A stretch of 64,000 nt of DNA from Chryseolinea sp. H1M3-3 (GCF_029360725.1 NZ_JARKMY010000001.1:682001-746000), one strand, 5' to 3'; positions 54,690-63,902 are shown, counted from the first letter of the stretch. Notes: a model not told the origin generated them from the letters alone. Made by a program: numbers and translations.

Positions 54690-56420
54690 TTATTTCAACC
54701 ACCCTTCCACCTCTTCCATGGTAGGATTCTTGACGTTATCGAGCTTCATTTTTTTCCGTAAGCCACAAACATCGTTAAAAAGTTTTGAGGCTTTCATTTC
54801 TTTCAATTGCGCTTTAGAGGTAATACCTAATTTTTGAAGTATCGGAACCAAATCACTTCTTACCCCGAGGCTTTCAAAATCATTTTCGGTCATGTGGGCA
54901 ACCGGATTTTCAGGTTTCATTTGGGGAAAGAAGAGCACATCCTGAATGGAGGGTGAATTGGTCATGATCATGCTCAGCCGGTCAATTCCAATACCCAGCC
55001 CTGCCGTTGGCGGCATACCAAATTCAAGCGCGCGTAAAAAATCTTCGTCCAGTGTCATAGCTTCTTCGTCGCCCCGCTTGCCTAGTTCCAACTGTTCCTC
55101 GAACCGTTGCCGCTGATCAATCGGATCGTTTAATTCACTGAAGGCGTTGGCAATTTCCTTGCTGTTGCAAATTGCCTCGAAGCGTTCTACCAATCCTGGC
55201 TTACTCCGGTGTTTTTTTGCAAGCGGTGACATTTCAACAGGATAATCGGTAATGAAGGTAGGCTGGATCAGATGAGGTTCACATTTTTCACCAAAAATCT
55301 GATCGATTAGTTTGCCTTTTCCCATCGTATTGTCCATTGGAACCTGGAGTTCATTACAAGTTTTTTTAAGGGCTTCTTCATCCATTTCAGAAATGTCGAT
55401 GCCCGTAAAATGCTGAATAGCTTCAAACATGGTGTACCGCTTCCAGGGGCGTTTAAAGTCAATGATTTTATCGCCTACTTTTACCTGTGTTTTTCCGTGC
55501 AATTCGAGCGCCGCCCTTTCAATCATTTCTTCTACAAGTTCCATCATCCAGTGATAGTCTTTATAGGCAACATAAAGTTCAATTTGCGTGAACTCCGGAT
55601 TGTGAAAGCGCGACATTCCTTCATTCCTGAAATCTTTAGAAAACTCGTATACACCATTAAAGCCACCGACGATAAGACGTTTGAGGTACAACTCATTGGC
55701 GATACGCAAATACAACGTCATGTCTAGGGTGTTGTGATGAGTCTTGAAGGGACGTGCCGCTGCACCTCCGTACAACGGTTGTAAAATCGGTGTCTCTACT
55801 TCCAGATAACCTTTTGCGTTAAGATATTGACGCATGGAATTGACCAATTGCGTCCGTTTGACGAAGGTCTCCCTTACATGCGGATTTACAACCAGGTCGA
55901 CATATCGCATCCTGTAACGCTGTTCGGGGTCGGTAAACGCATCATGTCGAGTTACGTTTCCTTTATCATCTACCGTTTCCTTGACGACAGGAAGTGGACG
56001 CAAAGACTTTGAAAGAACCGTTAAACTGGTGACATGGATAGAAATCTCTCCCGTTTGAGTTGTAAAGCCATAACCTTTCACACCGACAATATCTCCAATG
56101 TCTATAAGCTTTTTGAATACTGTATTGTAAAGTGTTTTGTCATCCCCTGGGCAGAGATCATCCCGCTTGATATAAATTTGGATGCGGCCTGTTTCATCCT
56201 GCAACTCAGCAAAAGAAGCATTGCCCATGATTCTCCGACTCATGATTCTGCCAGCAATAGAAATCTGCCGGTAGTCACTTTTTTGTCGCTCATAATTTTC
56301 CAGGATCTCGCGGGCGGAAGCATTCACTTCAAATAAATCTGCCGGATATGGATTGATTCCAAGTTTAGCAAATTCTTCCAGGCTTTTTCTGCGGATAATC
56401 TCCTGCTCACTCAAATGCAT
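54690..56420 (-). CDS. lysS: Lysine--tRNA ligase, class II
   Basis: A 576-residue class II LysRS. N-terminal OB anticodon-binding domain ([20 protein letters not shown]) is followed by the catalytic domain: motif 1 region [19 protein letters not shown], motif 2 [20 protein letters not shown], motif 3 [20 protein letters not shown]. The C-terminus has an ~75-residue extension ([19 protein letters not shown] ... GWLK), often seen in Bacteroidota LysRS. It is the sole tRNA ligase in the window; its stop is near the LptD-like gene's end, convergent. Confidence 0.97.
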   Translation of the reverse strand: MHLSEQEIIRRKSLEEFAKLGINPYPADLFEVNASAREILENYERQKSDYRQISIAGRIMSRRIMGNASFAELQDETGRIQIYIKRDDLCPGDDKTLYNTVFKKLIDIGDIVGVKGYGFTTQTGEISIHVTSLTVLSKSLRPLPVVKETVDDKGNVTRHDAFTDPEQRYRMRYVDLVVNPHVRETFVKRTQLVNSMRQYLNAKGYLEVETPILQPLYGGAAARPFKTHHNTLDMTLYLRIANELYLKRLIVGGFNGVYEFSKDFRNEGMSRFHNPEFTQIELYVAYKDYHWMMELVEEMIERAALELHGKTQVKVGDKIIDFKRPWKRYTMFEAIQHFTGIDISEMDEEALKKTCNELQVPMDNTMGKGKLIDQIFGEKCEPHLIQPTFITDYPVEMSPLAKKHRSKPGLVERFEAICNSKEIANAFSELNDPIDQRQRFEEQLELGKRGDEEAMTLDEDFLRALEFGMPPTAGLGIGIDRLSMIMTNSPSIQDVLFFPQMKPENPVAHMTENDFESLGVRSDLVPILQKLGITSKAQLKEMKASKLFNDVCGLRKKMKLDNVKNPTMEEVEGWLK

Positions 56421-56511
56421 AATTCAAAATTTTGGCAAAAATACGTGAATTAGGGAGAGGGAAAAACCGAATCAGAAGATTGATGGCTTTTTAGAGAATA
56501 TCACGATCGGA

Positions 56512-57702
56512 TCACTTGCGTGATGCTGACCGTCTTCTTTTTATTTCTTTTTGAATTAACGTCAATTCGCGACTGCTTTGACCTGCCACCGATGTATTCT
56601 CTTCCGCTCTCCTGAAAAGGTAAGGCATGACGGACCGCACAGGACCATAAGGAACGTACTTAGCAACGTTATACCCGGCAGTGGCCAGATTAAAGGAAAT
56701 ATTATCACTCATCCCTAACAGTTGAGAGAACCAAACGCGGCTGTCATTATTTGCCATGCTATGCTTTTCCATCAAAACGGTCAGATAATAATTGCTGTAT
56801 TCATTGTGAGATCCACACATCACGGCGATTCTCTGCTTATGGTTAATACAAAAACGCAACGCCTCGTTAAATGCTTGATCAGTAGTATCCTTATTTTCAA
56901 ATATCGGACTCGGATAATTAAAATCTTTTGCACGTTCCCGCTCCTTCTCCATATAAGCGCCACGAACCAATTTTGCACCTAAATAATAATCATGCATTGT
57001 AGCATTATGGTAGGCGTCACGCAAATTTTTGGGTGAGGCAACACGGTAAAATTGAAAAGTATTAAAAACGATTGCACGCTGTTTATTATATTTTTCCATC
57101 ATTTCATAGGCCAAGGCATCTATGGAATTCTGGATCCATGTTTCTTCTGCATCTATCAGCACAGGCAACATATAAGCATGCGCTTTTGCGCAGATATTAT
57201 TAACACGTTCTTTAATCCGTTGAAATGCCTGAAGCTCGCCCTCAGAAAGAGAAGTTTTCTTTTGAATCTTTTCCAACAATTCTGCTGAGGCAATTCCTGT
57301 TACTTTAAAAACGGAAAACGGAATATTCTTCGAGAGGTGGGCGGTCTCAATCGTTCGAATGATTTCATTCATGGTGGCATCGAAACCCGCTTCAGATTTT
57401 TCTCCTTCCACGGAGTAATCCAATATGGTCCTCACGCCGTAATTACCGATTTGAGTGATTGTATTTTTGCTTTCCTCAATACTTTCACCTCCGCAGAATT
57501 GTGAAAATACCGTTTTGCGGATGATGCTTTCCACCGGTAGCTTCAATGTTAACGCCATTTTTACAGCATTCACAGCCACGGCTGAGATCCACGGGTGATT
57601 GATCAGGCTAAAAATAAAGTTTGCCTTTTTTAATGCCGCATCTGACTTATAACTAAAGGCAACTGACGTATCCTCAAAGGAGATTGTTGGTACTGCATCC
57701 AT
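56512..57702 (-). CDS. Proline dehydrogenase
   Basis: A 396-residue single-domain ProDH TIM barrel that oxidises proline to pyrroline-5-carboxylate with FAD. Signatures: MLPVLIDAEETWIQNSIDAL, GAKLVRGAYMEKERERAKDF (RGAY), and VRSVMPYLFRRAEENTSVAG (YLxRRxxEN). It lacks the P5C dehydrogenase domain of bifunctional PutA, as usual for Bacteroidota. It stands alone, divergent from aroB with 102 nt between them. Membrane-associated electron transfer to quinones is expected. Confidence 0.93.
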   Translation of the reverse strand: MDAVPTISFEDTSVAFSYKSDAALKKANFIFSLINHPWISAVAVNAVKMALTLKLPVESIIRKTVFSQFCGGESIEESKNTITQIGNYGVRTILDYSVEGEKSEAGFDATMNEIIRTIETAHLSKNIPFSVFKVTGIASAELLEKIQKKTSLSEGELQAFQRIKERVNNICAKAHAYMLPVLIDAEETWIQNSIDALAYEMMEKYNKQRAIVFNTFQFYRVASPKNLRDAYHNATMHDYYLGAKLVRGAYMEKERERAKDFNYPSPIFENKDTTDQAFNEALRFCINHKQRIAVMCGSHNEYSNYYLTVLMEKHSMANNDSRVWFSQLLGMSDNISFNLATAGYNVAKYVPYGPVRSVMPYLFRRAEENTSVAGQSSRELTLIQKEIKRRRSASRK

Positions 57703-57804
57703 ACGTTTAGGTCAGCATAAATATAGTTGGAATCCACTTCGGTAGCATTAATGAAAATTGCTTTTGATGAGTTTTTAATAACTTTCGAAGATTAATAAAC
57801 TTTA

Positions 57805-58848
57805 ATGCTCCCGGACAACATTTTGTTATCTAGCAATCTGACTCAAGACTTGCAGGATTTCTTGGCGAAAAAACAATACAGCAACATGGTTGTATTGGTT
57901 GATGAAAACACAAAGCGAGATTGCTACCCATTAATTCAAACTGCACTTCCTCCTCATTTTATAATTCAAGTAGGAAGCGGCGAATCTGAAAAAAATATTG
58001 GTACATCAGTTAAAATCTGGGAAGCGATGACCGAACATGCACTCGATCGCCATGCATGCATGCTGGTGTTGGGAGGCGGCGTGTTGGGCGACATGGGGGG
58101 CTTTTGTGCTGCAACTTATAAACGAGGCATTGACTTTATCCTTGTACCTACTACCCTATTGGCCCAGGTGGATGCAAGTATCGGCGGAAAACTTGGGATT
58201 GATTTTGACCACTTTAAAAATCATATCGGCGTCTTTCAAAAACCGGCACTGACCTTATTATTTGATGGCTTTCTTAAAACACTTCCAACGGCAGAACTAA
58301 GATCAGGTTTTGCCGAGATCATTAAACACACCCTGATATCGGATAAAAGTATGTGGGAGGAAGTCGCTTCAAAGAAGATAACGGATCAGGATTGGAAGAA
58401 GCTCATCAGGCATTCCGTTGAATTTAAAGCTTGGGTAACTACAGAAGATCCTAAAGAAAAGGGATTACGAAAAATCTTGAATGCAGGTCATACAATTGGC
58501 CACGCATTGGAAAGTTATCTTTTAGGGCAAGAAAGAAGAATATTGCACGGAGAGGCTATTGCTGTTGGCCTGATTACGGAAGGGTATATTGCCAAAACTC
58601 AGGGCTTTATAAGTGGTGACGAGTTTAAAGAAATCTGCAAATTTATCCTGGAAAATTATGGAAAGGTGACAATTGCAAATGAAGAGTTGGAGGCTATTGC
58701 CCAGCTAACGGTTCAAGACAAAAAGAACAGAGGTAATAAGATACTGTGCGTTCTCCTCGAGGGAATAGGGAAAGCAAAATGGGATTGTGAGATCAGTATT
58801 GAGTCGGTGAAAGAAGCTTTATCATTCTATCGAATGCTTCAGATATAA
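57805..58848 (+). CDS. aroB: 3-dehydroquinate synthase
   Basis: A 347-residue AroB that cyclises DAHP to 3-dehydroquinate using NAD and a metal. Recognised elements are LVLGGGVLGDMGGFCAATYK (nucleotide loop), PTTLLAQVDASIGGKLGID, SGFAEIIKHTLISDK, LNAGHTIGHALESYL and GEAIAVGLITEGYIAK. The shikimate pathway continues with aroA 277 nt downstream on the plus strand (separated by a minus-strand small ORF). Confidence 0.95.
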   Translation: MLPDNILLSSNLTQDLQDFLAKKQYSNMVVLVDENTKRDCYPLIQTALPPHFIIQVGSGESEKNIGTSVKIWEAMTEHALDRHACMLVLGGGVLGDMGGFCAATYKRGIDFILVPTTLLAQVDASIGGKLGIDFDHFKNHIGVFQKPALTLLFDGFLKTLPTAELRSGFAEIIKHTLISDKSMWEEVASKKITDQDWKKLIRHSVEFKAWVTTEDPKEKGLRKILNAGHTIGHALESYLLGQERRILHGEAIAVGLITEGYIAKTQGFISGDEFKEICKFILENYGKVTIANEELEAIAQLTVQDKKNRGNKILCVLLEGIGKAKWDCEISIESVKEALSFYRMLQI

Positions 58849-59027
58849 TACTCATCCAACTCAGAAAAATAAATTCTATCAGACTTAAGTGCCCCCTTTA
58901 TACTTTCAGCCTTTTTGGAGACAAAGTCTTTAGTTTTTACTTTTCTTTCTCCGGTAAGCAACCATGCGGCTAGTATAAAGCTTGATGCAAGACTTACGCT
59001 AATGGCAATTTTTCCTGTTGTATTCAT
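58839..59027 (-). CDS. Small single-TM hypothetical protein
   Basis: A 62-residue frame: MNTTGKIAISVSLASSFILA starts a hydrophobic helix ending near AAWLLTGERK, followed by a basic/charged tail KTKDFVSKKAESIKGALKSD. The helix-plus-lysine-rich-tail pattern resembles small YtxH-like gene products of Bacteroidota. It overlaps the aroB stop by 10 nt on the opposite strand and is divergent from aroA. Coding is plausible but not proven. Confidence 0.5.
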   Translation of the reverse strand: MNTTGKIAISVSLASSFILAAWLLTGERKVKTKDFVSKKAESIKGALKSDRIYFSELDEYYI

Positions 59028-59125
59028 ACCCTTCCTCTAACTTTAAATCGAACGTAAATGTTCCACTTAATTTAAACAAAAATGTTTTACAAACTGTAAT
59101 TTGCCGGTCAAAACCTTTTACGAAG

Positions 59126-60370
59126 TTGGATACATCAATTGAAATCAAACGAACGTCTGTTTTGCAAGGGGAAGCGTCTTTGTTGCCGGCTTCAAAAAGC
59201 ATTAGCAACAGGGCGCTTATCATTAACGCACTGGCAGGCGGAAAATCAGAACTCCATAATCTTTCTGATGCAAACGACACACAGCTTATGTTGCGCCTTG
59301 TCAATGCAAGTGAAAAAATAATTGATGTGGAAGACGCTGGTACGACCATGCGGTTTCTTACTGCATACTTTTCAGTGACCAATCAGCAAAAAATTCTGAC
59401 AGGCACAGCCCGGATGAAGGAACGCCCTATTGGAATTCTTGTTGATGCATTAAAAAATCTGGGTGCAGAAATAGAATATCTTGAAAAAGAAGGTTTCCCT
59501 CCTCACGAGGTAAAGAAATTTACAGGGCAGAAAACAAATACGATTCGCATCCGCGGTGATGTCAGCAGTCAGTACATATCTGCTCTTATGATGGTTGCAC
59601 CGCTTATGCCAAACGGTTTGAAGCTCATTCTTGAAGGTAAGGTTGGAAGTCGCCCGTACATAGAAATGACCGCTTCCTTAATGAAACACTTTGGTGTTGA
59701 AACCAACGTTTTGGCTAGTGAAATAAACATTACTCCTCAGAAATATACACCGGTACCTTTCACCGTGGAGTCAGATTGGTCTGCTGCGAGTTATTGGTTT
59801 GCTTTTACAGCATTGGCAGAAAAAGCGGAGATAAAACTTCCGAAGTTGTTAAGTAATTCTTTGCAAGGCGATAGCGCTATTGTAAAAATCATGAATACAC
59901 TCGGGGTCAAAAGTCGTTTTGATGACGGTTTATTGTATTTGTCCAAAAACGAAAGCGAAAAAGAACTTCATTGGGATTTTACACATTGCCCCGATCTAGC
60001 TCAAACTGTGGCTGTCATTTGCGCTGGGAAAAACGTCATAGGTCATTTCACAGGTTTGGAAAGTTTGCGAATAAAAGAAACAGATAGAATCAGTGCGCTA
60101 CAGCATGAACTGGCTAAAATTGGAGCGTCATTGGTAGAAGAGGATACTGAGCATTGGACGTTAATACCTTCTAAAGCCTTGCCCAAGTCGGCATCTTTCT
60201 TGACTTATAAAGATCATCGAATGGCGATGGCGTTCGCTCCTTTAGCAACATTAATGGACGTTGAAATAGAAAGGCCCGATGTGGTCAGGAAGTCATATCC
60301 TAACTTTTGGAATGATATGAAAACTGTGGGTTTCGTCATCCAACCAAAATCCGATGCAGTGCCGAAGTGA
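59126..60370 (+). CDS. aroA: 3-phosphoshikimate 1-carboxyvinyltransferase (EPSP synthase)
   Basis: An ~414-residue EPSP synthase that adds enolpyruvyl to shikimate-3-phosphate. The start is set at the TTG at 59126 (then DTSIEIKRTSVLQGEASLLP), giving the usual short lead before ASKSISNRALIINALAG; the ATG at 59018 adds 36 residues that look non-coding and overlap the divergent small ORF. Other signatures: VEDAGTTMRFLTAYF and RIKETDRISALQHELAKIG, with ending YPNFWNDMKTVGF. A non-ATG start is an inference. Confidence 0.9.
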   Translation: MDTSIEIKRTSVLQGEASLLPASKSISNRALIINALAGGKSELHNLSDANDTQLMLRLVNASEKIIDVEDAGTTMRFLTAYFSVTNQQKILTGTARMKERPIGILVDALKNLGAEIEYLEKEGFPPHEVKKFTGQKTNTIRIRGDVSSQYISALMMVAPLMPNGLKLILEGKVGSRPYIEMTASLMKHFGVETNVLASEINITPQKYTPVPFTVESDWSAASYWFAFTALAEKAEIKLPKLLSNSLQGDSAIVKIMNTLGVKSRFDDGLLYLSKNESEKELHWDFTHCPDLAQTVAVICAGKNVIGHFTGLESLRIKETDRISALQHELAKIGASLVEEDTEHWTLIPSKALPKSASFLTYKDHRMAMAFAPLATLMDVEIERPDVVRKSYPNFWNDMKTVGFVIQPKSDAVPK

Positions 60371-60505
60371 AAACTCACAATAAAATTCAAACTTGGATTT
60401 CTAGGAGTTTGTTTGAAAGAAAGCAATTGGGATTGCGTTGATTCATTGCTGTGCTTGACAATGTTAGATCTCCATTCAGAATTTGTCAGCAAGAGAAGAA
60501 AAAAA

Positions 60506-60564
60506 ACGTACAGAGCACACAAAGAAAAGACCCTCTCATGTAAAAACTTCGCAGCTCTGCACGT
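60506..60564 (-). ncRNA. Tandem structured element, copy A
   Basis: On the minus strand ACGTGCAGAGC pairs with GCTCTGTACGT (outer stem, 11 bp with one G.U), then an inner stem pairs TGCGAAG with CTTTGTG, enclosing a loop region whose plus-strand sequence (60521-60549) is almost identical to that of copy B. A T-run follows the outer stem on the minus strand. It is not a known Rfam family to my recollection. It may be a terminator or a small RNA. Confidence 0.55.
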
Positions 60565-60594
60565 ATATCTTTAGAAAAATCAGTTCAAAAAAAA

Positions 60595-60655
60595 ACGCAC
60601 AGGATATAACATAAAGAAAAGACCCTCTCTGTAAAAACTTTATGACCCTGTGCGT
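60595..60655 (-). ncRNA. Tandem structured element, copy B
   Basis: On the minus strand ACGCACAGG pairs with CCTGTGCGT (9 bp), then CATAAAG pairs with CTTTATG (7 bp) around the core shared with copy A (28-29 nt, plus-strand 60613-60640). A run of nine Ts follows on the minus strand (plus-strand A-run at 60587-60595). Stem bases differ from copy A but keep pairing. The element lies about 80 nt downstream of the third YfiR gene. Confidence 0.55.
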
Positions 60656-60733
60656 GTATCGTTATCCCTCAAGTTGAATCGCCTTTCGCGTATTCTTTTT
60701 ATTGGGATCAATATCTTTTCATTAAATTAAAAA

Positions 60734-61240
60734 CTATATCAAGATTGCCATACTGCTCAATTGAGTAGACACTTTAAGGTTAGAACCTGTTAAAGTCGCC
60801 TGATTCAATTCAAATTTCAATTTGCCATCGATAACTTTGAAGTTGATGCAGCTTCCCTTCTGACCCAATCCATTTCCATCTGTAATGGTTAAGATTGATT
60901 TTCCTTCGATACTACTTTTAATATTTTCGAATTCTTTGTTTTTCGACTTACCAACATAAACTACTTGACAAGTTGAACTTTCATCTGCAGAAGTAAGCTT
61001 TTTGATCACATACTTCTTACTTCCCTTAGGCTTACCGTTATACCATTGCGAAAGCGTATTGAAAACATTGTCATCTCCAATTACTCCTACAACAAATTCA
61101 CCAGGTTCACCTTCATTTGGCCACTGCACATACTTGATAAAGTTGAACAGCATAGCCGCGTGAATTTCATGTGTGGGTCTGTCCTGGGCAGTTACCGTTG
61201 TTGCTGCTACCATGAGCATTAAAAAGATTGATTTCTTCAT
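60734..61240 (-). CDS. YfiR family (DUF4154) protein, paralogue 3
   Basis: A 168-residue exported protein (signal MKKSIFLMLMVAATTVTAQD). The DUF4154 domain starts with AAMLFNFIKYVQWPNEGE and includes FVVGVIGDDNVFNTLSQWYN, ILTITDGNGLGQKGSCINFK and KLKFELNQATLTGSNLKVST. In Pseudomonas, YfiR is a periplasmic repressor of the diguanylate cyclase YfiN; here no YfiN is next to it. This copy is clearly more divergent than the two upstream paralogues and has two Cys in the mature protein. Confidence 0.9.
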   Translation of the reverse strand: MKKSIFLMLMVAATTVTAQDRPTHEIHAAMLFNFIKYVQWPNEGEPGEFVVGVIGDDNVFNTLSQWYNGKPKGSKKYVIKKLTSADESSTCQVVYVGKSKNKEFENIKSSIEGKSILTITDGNGLGQKGSCINFKVIDGKLKFELNQATLTGSNLKVSTQLSSMAILI

Positions 61241-61286
61241 AGATTAAAAAATTTTGGCTCCATTTAAGATTTACTTCTTAATCCTG

Positions 61287-61314
61287 AAAAAACCCCGGAG
61301 TGTAACCTCCGAGG
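61287..61314 (-). terminator. Intrinsic terminator of YfiR paralogue 2
   Basis: On the minus strand CCTCGGAG (61307-61314) pairs with CTCCGGGG (61293-61300) over 8 bp with one G.U, followed by a six-T run (plus-strand A-run at 61287-61292). Located 18 nt past the stop at 61332. Confidence 0.85.
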
Positions 61315-61331
61315 CTTCTCAAACAACCCCG

Positions 61332-61844
61332 TTAAATTATTATTGCCATTGAAGAAAGTGCCCCAGAAACCTTCAAATTGGACGTTTCAATAGCTTTCTG
61401 GTTCAATTCAAATTTTAATTTATTATCTACTGTTTTGAAATTAATTCCGCTGCCGCGTTCGCCAAGGCCACTTTTATCTGTAATAACCAGTGTGCCTTTA
61501 CCCTTTACTTTCTCGTTAACTGTCTCAAAATCTGAGCTTTTGGACTTATCAATGTAGAGCACATGACAATCTGTGACTTCTGAGGCCGAATTAAATTTTT
61601 TAATGATATAAGTTTTTGAGCCGCGTGGCTTGCCACCATACCATCCATTGAGGGTATTGTATATTTCATTATTTCCAACTACGCCAATTACAAATTCTCC
61701 TGAAGTAGCGTGATCAGGCCATTGAACATATTTCGTAAAGTTGAAAACCATCATTGAATAAACTTCATGTACAGGTCTTTCTTGTGCAAACACACCACTG
61801 CTAACTAAGAGGGCGGCGACTGTGAGGATTTTAATTTTTTTCAT
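61332..61844 (-). CDS. YfiR family (DUF4154) protein, paralogue 2
   Basis: A 170-residue exported protein with signal peptide ending near SSGVFAQE. It has the DUF4154 pattern MMVFNFTKYVQWPDHATSGE, FVIGVVGNNEIYNTLNGWYG, KPRGSKTYIIKKFNS, TDCHVLYIDKSKS and a C-terminal NLKVSGALSSMAIII. By hand alignment it differs from paralogue 1 at about 22 of 170 residues, so the pair arose by recent tandem duplication. Function is presumably periplasmic; the signalling partner is not encoded here. It has its own terminator. Confidence 0.92.
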   Translation of the reverse strand: MKKIKILTVAALLVSSGVFAQERPVHEVYSMMVFNFTKYVQWPDHATSGEFVIGVVGNNEIYNTLNGWYGGKPRGSKTYIIKKFNSASEVTDCHVLYIDKSKSSDFETVNEKVKGKGTLVITDKSGLGERGSGINFKTVDNKLKFELNQKAIETSNLKVSGALSSMAIII

Positions 61845-62195
61845 AAAAACTATGGTCGGTTGATTAAGTAACGAAACTGTTTATACAACTTCCATGCGAA
61901 TCCATTTGCCAAAATCACTAAGGGATCAGATTCTTCGAAATCAGCCTGAATAATGAGTTTTAGCGATTTAGGATTCAATTACACGCGACACATGCTCGGA
62001 TATTTTTCCTGTTTTGGGCCTATGACGAGACCGTTTTGAGAAGCGCTTAATTAATGTGCCATGTGTGTACCGCGCTATGCAGGAGTTAAACTTGTCAGAA
62101 GTCCATATTTGTGATCGCAGCTTATTGATTGGACTTAAAAGCAAAGAGGCCGCGGAGTTAAACTCCACGGCCTCTTAACTTAATATGGGTTTCTC
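61845..62195. other. Intergenic region between YfiR paralogues 1 and 2
   Basis: About 350 nt. It contains the terminator of paralogue 1 (62136-62176) and otherwise looks non-coding; a 66-codon minus-strand frame (61968-62168) overlaps that terminator. Any promoter for paralogue 2 should lie here, but I see no clear consensus. Confidence 0.6.
62136..62176 (-). terminator. Intrinsic terminator of YfiR paralogue 1
   Basis: A 16-bp stem (62144-62159 with 62161-62176) with one G.U on the minus strand (C/A mismatch on the plus strand), followed by TTTT on the minus strand. It lies 20 nt past the stop at 62196. The G.U supports transcription from the minus strand. Confidence 0.87.
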
Positions 62196-62708
62196 TTAGA
62201 TTAAAATAGCCATTGAGGATAAAGCACCCGAAACCTTTAGATTCGAAGCTTCAATTGCTTTTTGGTTTAATTCAAACTTAAGCTTATTGTCTACGGTTTT
62301 GAAGTTTATAGCGCTGCCTTTTTCAGCGAGGCCACTCTTATCAGTTATTACCAATGTTCCTTTTCCCTTTACCTTGGCATTTGCAGCGTCAAAGTCCCCG
62401 CTCTTTGACTTATCTATATAGAGTACGTGGCAGTCCGTTACTTCGGCCACAGAATTGAATTTCTTTATAATATAAGTTTTGGAACCGCGCGGCTTACCTC
62501 CGTACCATCCGTTCAGCGTATTGTAGATATCAGTATTTCCCACGACGCCAATAACAAATTCGCCAGAGGCCGCATGGTCTGGCCATTGAACGTACTTCGT
62601 AAAATTGAAGACCATCATTGAATATACCTCATGGACAGGTCTTTCTTGTGAGAAAGCATTTCCGCTGATCAAGAGCGCGGCTACAATTAGTACTTTAATC
62701 TTCTTCAT
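62196..62708 (-). CDS. YfiR family (DUF4154) protein, paralogue 1
   Basis: A 170-residue exported protein (signal LIVAALLISGNAFSQE). Same domain layout as paralogue 2: MMVFNFTKYVQWPDHAASGE, FVIGVVGNTDIYNTLNGWYG, TDCHVLYIDKSKSGDFDAAN and KLKFELNQKAIEASNLKVSG. It is the first of three tandem copies. The Pseudomonas YfiR structure uses disulfides; this copy has a single Cys in the mature part, so that redox control is unlikely here. Separately terminated, so the copies are not one operon. Confidence 0.92.
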   Translation of the reverse strand: MKKIKVLIVAALLISGNAFSQERPVHEVYSMMVFNFTKYVQWPDHAASGEFVIGVVGNTDIYNTLNGWYGGKPRGSKTYIIKKFNSVAEVTDCHVLYIDKSKSGDFDAANAKVKGKGTLVITDKSGLAEKGSAINFKTVDNKLKFELNQKAIEASNLKVSGALSSMAILI

Positions 62709-62817
62709 AAGTTAAACTGGTATTGGTTTTAGTTTTTTGAACCGCAACACCCTCCGCAACTATCATGCGAAGGTTGTTGCGCCACACCAATTTTAGGGAT
62801 AAAACAATGTCCGGTTT

Positions 62818-63888
62818 CTATTTTAAGTAGCGGAAATCATGACCCGATTTTAGTTGAAGAACGAACTCGTACATCAGGTTAATGACGTTCTCAACATCCT
62901 CTTTATGAACCATTTCCACGGTAGTATGCATATATTTCAGCGGCAAGGAAATGAGGGCAGAAGCCACCCCCTCGGACGAATAAGCGAAAGAATCTGTATC
63001 GGTTCCGGTAGACCTTGAAACCGCTTGTCGTTGGAAAGGAATTTTCCTTTTTTGGGCCGTTTCAATTACCATTTTGAGAACGTTGGTCTGTACTGCAGGG
63101 CCATAACATAGCACAGGTCCTGCACCACTTTTTAAATTACCGCTTTCCTTTTTATTATACATAGGAGATTGTGTGTCGTGTGTAACGTCCGTGCATATCG
63201 CTACGTCCGGTTTGATTCTACGTGAAATCATTTCGGCGCCCCGAAGTCCGATTTCTTCCTGCACAGCATTCACGACATAAAGTGCAAAAGGCAATTTCTT
63301 TTTGTTCTCGCTTAATCTACGGGCTACTTCCGCAATCATGAAGCCTCCCATTCGATTATCCAAGGCACGACCAACAAGCCACTTATTGTTCATTTCCATG
63401 AGCTCGTCCTCGAATGTGATAACACAGCCAACGTGCACACCCATGGCGTCCACCTCTTTTTTGGACTCCGCTCCAATGTCGATAAAGATATTCTTAAGTG
63501 TTGGAGGTTCTTCACGGGCTGCGTCACGCACGTGAATTGCGGGCCAACCAAATACACCCTTTACGATTCCTTTATCGGTGTGAATATTAACTCTTTTCGA
63601 AGGTGCTATTTGGTGATCTGATCCGCCATTTCTGCGAACATAGATGTAGCCTTCCTCAGTGATATAGTTTACAAACCAGGATATCTCATCGGCGTGTGCT
63701 TCAATTACAACTTTATACGAAGCCTTTGGATTGATGATTCCAACAACCGACCCATATACATCCACGATGTGTTGGTTGATGTAAGGCTTAATATAATCTA
63801 ACCATATTTTTTGGCCAGACGACTCAAAACCTGTCGGAGAAGCATTATTTAAGTACTCGTAAAGAAATTGTTTGCTTTTTTTATCCAT
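62818..63888 (-). CDS. M42 family glutamyl aminopeptidase / endoglucanase-like
   Basis: A 356-residue tetrahedral aminopeptidase of family M42. Metal ligands and signatures: VVIEAHADEISWFVNYI (His-Asp), GRALDNRMGGFMIAEVARRL (Asp, bridging), VVNAVQEEIGLRGAEMISR (Glu pair), ICTDVTHDTQ and SRSTGTDTDSFAYSSEGVAS, with YMHTTVEMVHKEDVENVINL (His). It trims peptides in the cytosol. It starts upstream of the YfiR cluster on the same strand, 109 nt before the first copy. Confidence 0.94.
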   Translation of the reverse strand: MDKKSKQFLYEYLNNASPTGFESSGQKIWLDYIKPYINQHIVDVYGSVVGIINPKASYKVVIEAHADEISWFVNYITEEGYIYVRRNGGSDHQIAPSKRVNIHTDKGIVKGVFGWPAIHVRDAAREEPPTLKNIFIDIGAESKKEVDAMGVHVGCVITFEDELMEMNNKWLVGRALDNRMGGFMIAEVARRLSENKKKLPFALYVVNAVQEEIGLRGAEMISRRIKPDVAICTDVTHDTQSPMYNKKESGNLKSGAGPVLCYGPAVQTNVLKMVIETAQKRKIPFQRQAVSRSTGTDTDSFAYSSEGVASALISLPLKYMHTTVEMVHKEDVENVINLMYEFVLQLKSGHDFRYLK

Positions 63889-63902
63889 AAATAATCGATT
63901 GT

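Larger units (their letters stand above)
60371..60733. other. Intergenic region with two tandem hairpins
   Basis: The 363 nt between the convergent aroA and YfiR-3 genes contain the two structured copies described separately (60506-60564 and 60595-60655). The part before (60371-60505) and after (60656-60733) show nothing I recognise. No conserved open frame was found; the minus-strand 102-codon frame at 60214-60522 overlaps aroA and is not convincing. Confidence 0.7.

Noticed and set aside
60506-60655. CRISPR-like repeat pair
   Set aside because: Only two units, each with variable flanking stems and no regular spacer; better explained as structured RNA or terminators.
61968-62168. 66-codon minus-strand frame between YfiR copies
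   Set aside because: It overlaps a terminator stem and has no domain or signal.
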